A stretch of DNA of 64,000 bases from Micromonospora phaseoli (lineage in GTDB: Bacteria > Actinomycetota > Actinomycetes > Mycobacteriales > Micromonosporaceae). A program made the translations under genes and the position numbers. Every line of letters starts with the position of its first letter. The stretch's first letter is position 1. The notes beneath the pieces are model-generated. The model was not told the DNA's origin, did not search any database, and saw only the letters and a program-made list of their open reading frames with translations. Where the stretch lies: positions 335,566 to 399,565 of the forward strand of contig NZ_FNYV01000006.1 in assembly GCF_900109115.1 (NCBI RefSeq), given 5' to 3'. Below, one piece after another: positions 58,180 through 64,000 of this stretch.

Positions 58180-59823
58180 CTATCCGGGCTCCCCCGGGGT
58201 ACGCAGCCAGACAGCGGTGTCCGGGGGCAGCCGGTCGTCGTCGAGCGGGCCGCTGGCCAGCAACTGCTCCTGGTGCGGCGGCAGCGGCACCGTCGCGCCG
58301 GAGAGGTTGACCAGGCAGGTGAAGCCGGGATCCCGCCGGAACGCCAGCACACCGTCCGGCGCGGGTAGCCAGGTCAGCGTCCCGTCACCGAGCGCCGCCT
58401 CGGTACGCCGCACCGCGATCGCCGCCCGGTACAGCTCCAACATCGAGTGCGGGTCGCCGCTCTGGGTCCGGGCTGTGCGGTCCTTCCAGTCGGCCGGCTG
58501 GGGCAGCCACGGCACCGCGCTCGCGCCGTCCGGGCTGAAGCCGAACGGCGGCCCGTCACCGGACCACGGCAGTGGCACCCGGCAACCGTCCCGGCCCGGG
58601 TCGACCCCGCCGGAACGGAAGAACATCGGGTCCTGCCGCAGCGCGTGTGGGATGTCCTCCACCTCCCACAGGCCCAGCTCCTCACCCTGGTAGACGTACG
58701 CTGCGCCGGGCAGCGACAGGGACAGCAGTGCGGCGGCCCGGGCTCGGCGGGTGCCCAGCTCCAGATCCGTGGGGATCCCCTCCCGCTTGGCGGCGAAGCT
58801 GAACGTGGTGTCGGCCCGGCCGTAGCGGGTGACGTGCCGGGTGACGTCGTGGTTGGAGAGCACCCAGGTCGCGGGCGCGCCGACGGGCGCGTGGGCGCTC
58901 AGCGTGCCGTCGATGCTCTCGCGCAGCGCCGCGGCGTCCCAGGCGCATCCGAGGAAGTCGAAGTTGAAGGCCGCGTGCAACTCGTCCGGGCGCAGGTATT
59001 TGGCGAACCGCTGCCGGTCGGGCAGCCACACCTCGCCGATCAGGGCCCGGTCACCGGGGTACGCGTCGGCGATCCGTCGCCAGTCCCGGTAGATCTCGTG
59101 CACCCCGTCGAGGTCGTGGAACGGGTGCGGCTGCTCCGGCCGGATCTCGGGCAGCGTCGCGTCCTTGACCAGCAGGCCGGCCGAGTCGATCCGGATGCCG
59201 TCCACCCCACGGTCGAACCAGAACCGCAGGATGTCCTCGAACTCGGCCCGCACCCGGGGGTGGTCCCAGTTGAAGTCCGGTTGTTCGGGGGCGAAGAGGT
59301 GCAGGTACCAGTCGCCGGGCGTGCCGTCCGGGTTGGTGGTCCGGGTCCAGGTCGGGCCGCCGAACTCGCCGACCCAGTCGGTGGGCCGCTGGTCGCCGTC
59401 GGGGCCCCGGCCGGGGCGGAACCAGAAGAGGTCCCGTTCGGGCGCGTCCGGCCCACCGGCGAGGGCCGCCTGGAACCAGGGGTGCGCGTCGGAGCAGTGG
59501 TTCGGCACCACGTCGACGATGGTCCTGATGCCCTGCGCGTGCGCCTCGACGATCAGCGCCTCCGTCTCGGCCAGGGTGCCGAAGACCGGGTCGATGTCCC
59601 GATAGTCGGCCACGTCGTACCCGGCGTCGGCCATCGGGGAGGGGTACCAGGGGCTGAACCAGATCGCGTCGATGCCGAGCGCCGACAGGTAGCTCAACCG
59701 GGACCGGATGCCGGCGATGTCGCCGATGCCGTCACCGTTGCCGTCGGCGAAGCTACGCGGGTACACCTGGTAGATAACCGCTCCACGCCACCACGGACCG
59801 CTGTCTGCTGTGGACACGAGCAC
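58180..59823 (-). CDS. Alpha-glucosidase, GH13
   Basis: A 547-residue GH13 enzyme of the oligo-1,6-glucosidase/alpha-glucosidase group. Conserved regions: DVVPNHCS, the nucleophile Asp213 in GIRIDSA, the acid/base Glu264 in LIGEVWLP, and Asp326 in VLSNHDV. No signal peptide, so it acts inside the cell on imported oligosaccharides. Starts at GTG 59821-59823, 19 bases after the permease stop. It probably converts imported glucan fragments to glucose; linkage preference is inferred from the neighbouring GH87 genes. Confidence 0.94.
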   Translation of the reverse strand: MLVSTADSGPWWRGAVIYQVYPRSFADGNGDGIGDIAGIRSRLSYLSALGIDAIWFSPWYPSPMADAGYDVADYRDIDPVFGTLAETEALIVEAHAQGIRTIVDVVPNHCSDAHPWFQAALAGGPDAPERDLFWFRPGRGPDGDQRPTDWVGEFGGPTWTRTTNPDGTPGDWYLHLFAPEQPDFNWDHPRVRAEFEDILRFWFDRGVDGIRIDSAGLLVKDATLPEIRPEQPHPFHDLDGVHEIYRDWRRIADAYPGDRALIGEVWLPDRQRFAKYLRPDELHAAFNFDFLGCAWDAAALRESIDGTLSAHAPVGAPATWVLSNHDVTRHVTRYGRADTTFSFAAKREGIPTDLELGTRRARAAALLSLSLPGAAYVYQGEELGLWEVEDIPHALRQDPMFFRSGGVDPGRDGCRVPLPWSGDGPPFGFSPDGASAVPWLPQPADWKDRTARTQSGDPHSMLELYRAAIAVRRTEAALGDGTLTWLPAPDGVLAFRRDPGFTCLVNLSGATVPLPPHQEQLLASGPLDDDRLPPDTAVWLRTPGEPG

Positions 59824-59842
59824 CTGCTTTCTGGGTTGGGGA

Positions 59843-60730
59843 TCATCCCTTGAGACCGCCCGTGGTGAGGCCGGACATGATGTTCCGTTGGAAGACCAGG
59901 AAGATGATGACGGTCGGTATCGCGGCGATCACCGAGGCGGCGATGACCACGTTCATCGGCGTACCGCCGGCGAAGGCGTAGATGCCGACGCTGACCGTCC
60001 GGGTCTCGGGCGACGGCATGACCAGCTTCGGCCAGAGGAAGTCCTTCCAGACCGCGGTCACCGCGAAGATCGAGACAACGCCGAGGATCGGACGCGACAT
60101 CGGCAGGACGATCGACCAGAGCGTGCGCAGCGGCGTCGCCCCGTCCATCAGGGCCGCCGCCATCAGATCCTCCGGAATCGAGTCGAAGAACCTCTTCAGC
60201 AGGAAGATGTTGAAGGCGTTGGCGACCAGGGGCAGCCAGATCGCGAACGGCGAGTCGAGCAGGTTGATGTGCAGGATCGGCAGGTCGATCACGGTCACGT
60301 ACTGCGGGACGATCAGGACCATCGCCGGGATCATCAGCGTCGCCAACATCATGCCGAGGATCACGTTGCCGAAGACCGGCCGGAGCTTCGACAGCGAGTA
60401 CGCCGCGGCGGTGTCGAAGACGAGTTGGAACAGCACCGCGCCGGCCGCGTAGTAGAAGGTGTTGAACAGCAGCTTGGCCAGGTCCAGGTTGTTCCACGCG
60501 TCGGCGTAGTTCTGCCACTGCGGGTCCTGCGGGATCAGCGTCGGTGGGGTCTGCGCGATCTCCTGGCCGGACTTGAGCGCGCCGGTGACCATCCAGTAGA
60601 GCGGTCCGAGGAAGACGAGCGTGAACCCGATGATCACGACGGCGAGCAGCATCCAGTAGGTCGCCCGCCCACGGCCGCGCCGGAGCTGCGCCTGGGAGAT
60701 GAGGGTACGGGTCCCGGTGTCCTGTGCCAT
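59843..60730 (-). CDS. ABC sugar transporter permease (MalG type)
   Basis: A 295-residue permease with six helices. The EAA loop, EDLMAAALMDGATPLRTLWSIVLP, contacts the ATPase and lies in the fourth cytosolic loop as in MalG. The C-terminus ends QRNIMSGLTTGGLKG, typical of carbohydrate family CUT1. Adjacent to the MalF-type permease (12 bp) and the GH13 gene. No ATPase is encoded in the locus, so it likely uses a shared MsiK-type ATPase elsewhere, as many actinobacterial CUT1 systems do. Confidence 0.93.
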   Translation of the reverse strand: MAQDTGTRTLISQAQLRRGRGRATYWMLLAVVIIGFTLVFLGPLYWMVTGALKSGQEIAQTPPTLIPQDPQWQNYADAWNNLDLAKLLFNTFYYAAGAVLFQLVFDTAAAYSLSKLRPVFGNVILGMMLATLMIPAMVLIVPQYVTVIDLPILHINLLDSPFAIWLPLVANAFNIFLLKRFFDSIPEDLMAAALMDGATPLRTLWSIVLPMSRPILGVVSIFAVTAVWKDFLWPKLVMPSPETRTVSVGIYAFAGGTPMNVVIAASVIAAIPTVIIFLVFQRNIMSGLTTGGLKG

Positions 60731-60742
60731 GGGTGGTCCGTC

Positions 60743-61699
60743 CTAGTCCTGTTTCGCGGTCAGCCGCAGGTAGACGGCGGAGAAGCCGGCCAGCACCACG
60801 AGCATGATCACGCCGAGTGCCGCAGCGCCGTTGAGGTCGTTCTGGAAGAACCCGTGCTGGTAGATGAGGTACGCGACCGAGGTCGCCGAGTCCTCCGCGC
60901 CCGCACCGTTGGCCAGGATCAGCGGCTCGATGAAGAGCTGCATGGTGGCGACGATCTGCAGCATCGCCATGAGCGCGAGGATCAGGCGGGTCTGCGGGAT
61001 CGTCACGTGCCGGATCCGCCGCCAGACCCCGGCGCCGTCGAGCTCGGCCGCCTCGTACAGCTCGCCGGGAATGTTCTGCAACGACGCCAGATAGATCAGC
61101 ACCGCGCCGCCCATGTTCATCCAGGTCGACGCGATCACCATCGCCGGCATCGTCATCTCGGGGGATTGCATCCACTGCGATGTCGGCAGGCCCAGGGATT
61201 TGAGGATCGCGTTGAACAGCCCCGCGTCGCTGGGGTCGTACGCGTAGAACTTGAAGAGGAAGAGTGCCGAGGCGGGCGGCAGCATCACCGGCAGGTAGAC
61301 CAGGATCCGGAGGTACCCCTGGGCGTGCCGGAACTCGTTCAGCAGGATCGCCACGAAGAACGGCACCGCGTACCCGAGGACGAGCGCGAGGGCGGTGAAG
61401 TAGAACGTGTTCTTCCAGGCGGTCCAGAAGCTGGGGTCGTCGAGGATCCGCAGGTAGTTGTCCCAGCCGACCCAGGTGGTCTCGCCGCGCCGGGTGCGCT
61501 GGAAGCTCATCACGACGCCGCGGACCATCGGGTACCAGGAGAAGACCGCGAAACAGAGCACCGCACCGATCAGGAACGTGTGCCCGGTGAGGTTGTCGCG
61601 TACCTTGCGGCCGAGGCTGGTACGCGGGGGGCCCGCCGGGGACGACGGCGCGGGGCGACCTGGTGCTCGGACGGCACCCGGGACGGTGGTGATCGCCAA
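60743..61699 (-). CDS. ABC sugar transporter permease (MalF type)
   Basis: A 318-residue permease with six helices after a Pro/Arg-rich cytosolic N-terminus. EAA loop: GELYEAAELDGAGVWRRIRHVTIPQ. The start is TTG at 61697-61699, with AGGAG six bases upstream, and no ATG/GTG fits better. Forms the channel with the MalG-type partner. The substrate is the sugar bound by the downstream-encoded lipoprotein, judged from context to be an alpha-glucan oligosaccharide. Confidence 0.92.
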   Translation of the reverse strand: MAITTVPGAVRAPGRPAPSSPAGPPRTSLGRKVRDNLTGHTFLIGAVLCFAVFSWYPMVRGVVMSFQRTRRGETTWVGWDNYLRILDDPSFWTAWKNTFYFTALALVLGYAVPFFVAILLNEFRHAQGYLRILVYLPVMLPPASALFLFKFYAYDPSDAGLFNAILKSLGLPTSQWMQSPEMTMPAMVIASTWMNMGGAVLIYLASLQNIPGELYEAAELDGAGVWRRIRHVTIPQTRLILALMAMLQIVATMQLFIEPLILANGAGAEDSATSVAYLIYQHGFFQNDLNGAAALGVIMLVVLAGFSAVYLRLTAKQD

Positions 61700-61780
61700 G
61701 GCAACTCCTGGTGAGTCAGTGTCCGGACGTGCGGCGCGGTTGGGGTGGGGGCCGGCGCGCCGGACCCCACCCCGTTGGGC

Positions 61781-63160
61781 TCAGCTCTGCGCGGCGAGGA
61801 GCTGGTTGACCTTCTCCTCGGCCGTCTTGAGCAGCGCGTCGATGTTCGCGTTCGGGTTGGTCAGCACCCCGGACATCGCCGCGTCGAGCACCGCGTAGAT
61901 CGCCTGCGCGTTGCGCGGCTCACCCTTGATCGGCACCGGGGTCGCCTCGAAGAGCGCGAAGTTGGCGGTGTCGACGTTCGCGTTCGCCTTGCGCAGCTCC
62001 AGCTCCTGCTTCTGGGCGTCGCTGCCGTTGGTGAACAGCAGCGGCTGCGGCAGACCCACCGGGTAGTTCTGCGGCTTGGCCCGGACGTAGTCGAACTGGC
62101 CCTTGCCCGGCGTCAGCTTCTGGTAGGCGATCCACTTCAGACCGGCCCTGACCTGCTCGGGAGTGAGGTCCTTCTTGAAGAAGTAGCCCTCGCCACCGCC
62201 GAGCGTCCCCTTGGCCGCGCCGTCCTGGCCGGGCAGCGGGCTCATCGCCCAGTCCTCGAACTTGCCCTGGAACTGGCTGACGATCGCCTGGGTGGTGTCC
62301 GGCGCACCGATGAACATGCCGACCTTGCCCGCGCCGGCGTTGGTCAGCAGGTCGCCCCACTGGAGCAGCTGGCGGTCGCCCATGCTGTTGTCGCCGTACC
62401 GCATGTCCTTGAGGTTCTGCAGGACCTGCTTGCCCATGGCGTTGTTGAAGTCGGCCTTCGTGCCGTCGGCGGTCAGCACCTGACCACCCTGGGAGTAGAG
62501 CAGGGAGGTGAAATGCCAGCCGCCGGTGTTGCCGGCGCTGTACTCCGCGTAGCCGGCGATGCCGTCACCGAGCGCCGAGATCTTCTTGGCGGCGTCCCGG
62601 ACCTCCGCCCAGGTCCTGGGCGGGTTGTTCACGTCGAGCCCGGCCTGCTGGAACAGCCCCTTGTGGTAGACCAGACCCATCGAGTAGTTCTTCACCGGTA
62701 CGGCGTAGAGCTTGCCGCCGTCGGTGAAGACCTCCTTGAGCGCGGGGTCGACGCTGTCCCAGGTGGGGATCGTGTCCTTGGTGGCGAACTCCGTGATGTC
62801 CATCGCCTGACCGGAGTCGAGCACCTGCTGCAGATCGGTCATGTACCCGTAGAACACGTCGGTCACCGTGCCGCCGGCGAGGCGGGCGGTGAAGTCCGGC
62901 GGGTTGTTGCACTGCTCACCGACGCTGACGCTCTTGATGACGATGTCGGGGTTCTGCCGCTGGAACTCGGCGACGTCGTCGTTCCAGTTCTGCAGCAGCT
63001 CTTTCTGGGCGCCGACCGGCTGGCAGTCGACGGTGATGGTGACCTTGCCGCTCGCGTCGTCGCTCGCGTCGTCGCTCTTCGTGGAACACGCTGTGAGGCT
63101 TAGCCCCAGACCGGCCACGAGCGCCAACGCCGCAGCCTTCCGGTACTGCGCTACGGACAT
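61781..63160 (-). CDS. Sugar ABC transporter substrate-binding lipoprotein
   Basis: A 459-residue family 1 extracellular solute-binding protein. Lipobox LTAC-S places the lipidated Cys at residue 25; a Asp/Ser-rich tether follows. GGKLYAVPVKNYSMGLVYHKGLFQQAGL is the family 1 hinge motif. First gene of the transporter operon, with a 143-nt leader from a predicted promoter. Captures the oligosaccharide released outside by the GH87 enzymes. Confidence 0.94.
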   Translation of the reverse strand: MSVAQYRKAAALALVAGLGLSLTACSTKSDDASDDASGKVTITVDCQPVGAQKELLQNWNDDVAEFQRQNPDIVIKSVSVGEQCNNPPDFTARLAGGTVTDVFYGYMTDLQQVLDSGQAMDITEFATKDTIPTWDSVDPALKEVFTDGGKLYAVPVKNYSMGLVYHKGLFQQAGLDVNNPPRTWAEVRDAAKKISALGDGIAGYAEYSAGNTGGWHFTSLLYSQGGQVLTADGTKADFNNAMGKQVLQNLKDMRYGDNSMGDRQLLQWGDLLTNAGAGKVGMFIGAPDTTQAIVSQFQGKFEDWAMSPLPGQDGAAKGTLGGGEGYFFKKDLTPEQVRAGLKWIAYQKLTPGKGQFDYVRAKPQNYPVGLPQPLLFTNGSDAQKQELELRKANANVDTANFALFEATPVPIKGEPRNAQAIYAVLDAAMSGVLTNPNANIDALLKTAEEKVNQLLAAQS

Positions 63161-63522
63161 CTGTCCATCCCTTCGGGAACGGGTGTCTGCATGAAGTTCG
63201 TCGATCCGCGGTGACCGTCGTCACCGCCGCGATGCCCTGCTACTGATCCGTGCTCGCCATACCGCCGTGACCCTCGGTAATCAACCGAAGGCCAGGTGTG
63301 AGTGGAGTCACTGTAGCGAGGCCGACTCATTTCAGCAAGGTATCGACGTGATGATGAAAGGACACGACTCCAGTGCGAGAGATTGCGACGCACGGATCAC
63401 GCCAGGGTGGTGTGCATGCCCCTGCACTCGCTCCGACTGGCGGTGTCGCCCGAGCGTGTGAGGGCTGTCGCAGCGGGTAAACGCGGGCGACCCACTGGCA
63501 CCCGAGTCTTGGAAAGGTCGAC
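63161..63522. other. Intergenic region upstream of the glucan operon and aldo/keto reductase
   Basis: 362 bp without a gene, divergent between the binding-protein gene (left) and the reductase gene (right). It holds the promoter and inverted repeat annotated at 63272-63338. To the right I see no further element except GGAAAGG before ATG 63523. Confidence 0.65.
63272..63338 (-). promoter_or_regulatory. Promoter and candidate operator of the glucan-uptake operon
   Basis: On the minus strand TTGCTG (63333-63338) and TACAGT (63310-63315) are separated by 17 bp, a good housekeeping-sigma promoter. It would start transcription about 143 nt upstream of the binding-protein ATG. Just downstream, CCTCGGT at 63272-63278 and ACCGAAGG at 63284-63291 form an imperfect dyad with a 5-bp spacer, well placed for a LacI-type repressor. 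No LacI gene is in view. Confidence 0.5.
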
Positions 63523-64000
63523 ATGACCCTCGCTGCCACCGCGATCGAACTACCGTCCGGCCAGACGATGCCCTTGCTCGGCCAGGGAACGTGGTACCTC
63601 GGCGAGCGTCCCGGGAGGCGGCAGGACGAGATAGCCGCCCTACGCACCGGGCTCGACCTGGGCATGACAATGATCGACACTGCGGAGATGTACGGTGGCG
63701 GCGCTGCCGAGGAACTCGTCGGCGAGGCGATCGTCGGGCGACGCGCCGACGTCTTTCTGGTCGACAAGGTGCTGCCGTCCAACGCCAGCCGACGGGGAAC
63801 CGTGCAAGCCTGCCGCCGCAGCCTGCAACGACTCGGCGTCGACCACATCGACCTCTACCTGCTGCACTGGCGTGGCACGCATCCACTCGCGGAGACGATC
63901 GAGGCGTTCGCCGAACTCGTCGACGCCGGCGACATCGGGCAGTGGGGGGTGAGCAACTTCGATCTTTCCGACATGACCGAGCTGTTCGAGGCGGGCGGAA
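63523..64000 (+). CDS. Aldo/keto reductase, N-terminal part (cut by window edge)
   Basis: The first 159 residues of an aldo/keto reductase, continuing past the window. MPLLGQGTWYLGE is the N-terminal strand; DTAEMYGGG holds the catalytic Asp and Tyr, DKVLPSN the Lys and LLHWRG the His. The GVSNFD motif follows near the edge. GGAAAGG lies five bases upstream of ATG 63523. NADPH-dependent reduction of a carbonyl is expected; the substrate is unknown. Reads away from the glucan operon. Confidence 0.93.
   Translation, partial: MTLAATAIELPSGQTMPLLGQGTWYLGERPGRRQDEIAALRTGLDLGMTMIDTAEMYGGGAAEELVGEAIVGRRADVFLVDKVLPSNASRRGTVQACRRSLQRLGVDHIDLYLLHWRGTHPLAETIEAFAELVDAGDIGQWGVSNFDLSDMTELFEAGG

Overview
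This is high-GC actinobacterial DNA. GC-rich third codon positions dominate, GTG and TTG starts are common, and most operons are tightly overlapped (ATGA or GTGA). The gene content (a Tad pilus locus, fatty acyl-AMP ligase biosynthesis, GH87 glucanases, a DUF2786 protein) fits the Micromonosporaceae, probably Micromonospora or a close relative. The taxonomic call is an inference from composition and content; no marker gene is present.

Layout. 1-6.2 kb: a truncated LuxR/AAA regulator divergent from a PP2C phosphatase, a PadR-ABC transporter operon with a near-perfect palindromic operator, a beta-helix lipoprotein, a sugar-nucleotide-type epimerase and a DUF1772 membrane protein. 6.2-12.6 kb: tRNA-Lys(TTT) followed by an accessory stretch with two type II toxin-antitoxin pairs (FitA/VapC-like and Phd/VapC-like), a DUF2786 protein, a YCII protein, a probable gene remnant and a secreted Ig-like repeat protein. 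12.9-33.2 kb: a biosynthetic gene cluster. 33.5-39.2 kb: a reductase, a scar holding remnants of two genes, small enzymes, a GH65 phosphorylase and a prepilin peptidase. 39.8-48.9 kb: a complete Tad/Flp pilus locus. 49.2-50.9 kb: a Rieske-DUF2231 fusion and an enoyl-CoA hydratase. 51-63.2 kb: an alpha-1,3-glucan utilisation locus (two GH87 enzymes, GH13 glucosidase, ABC importer). The window ends in an aldo/keto reductase.

The most interesting part is the biosynthetic cluster. A cytochrome P450 and its 3Fe-4S ferredoxin lead into a fatty acyl-AMP ligase, two large acyl-CoA dehydrogenases and an acyl carrier protein. That set resembles the machinery that makes 2-enoyl or 2,4-dienoyl starter chains for lipopeptides such as ramoplanin and friulimicin. 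A KAS III-like enzyme with a Cys-His-His triad follows. Next comes a three-gene cassette of ATP-grasp ligase, LysA-fold PLP decarboxylase and acyl carrier protein. This is the same set as BtrJ/BtrK/BtrI of butirosin, which loads an amino acid on a carrier protein and decarboxylates it there. A KAS-like protein lacking the nucleophile, a free-standing acyl-CoA dehydrogenase C-terminal half, a third acyl-CoA dehydrogenase, a MATE exporter, a stand-alone condensation domain, a phosphopantetheinyl transferase and a UbiA prenyltransferase complete it. A LuxR protein with a degenerate receiver and a cytosolic histidine kinase/response regulator pair flank the end. The inferred product is an unsaturated fatty acyl amide of a carrier-made omega-amino acid, oxidised and possibly prenylated. 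No modular PKS or NRPS is present and I know of no described cluster with this exact combination.
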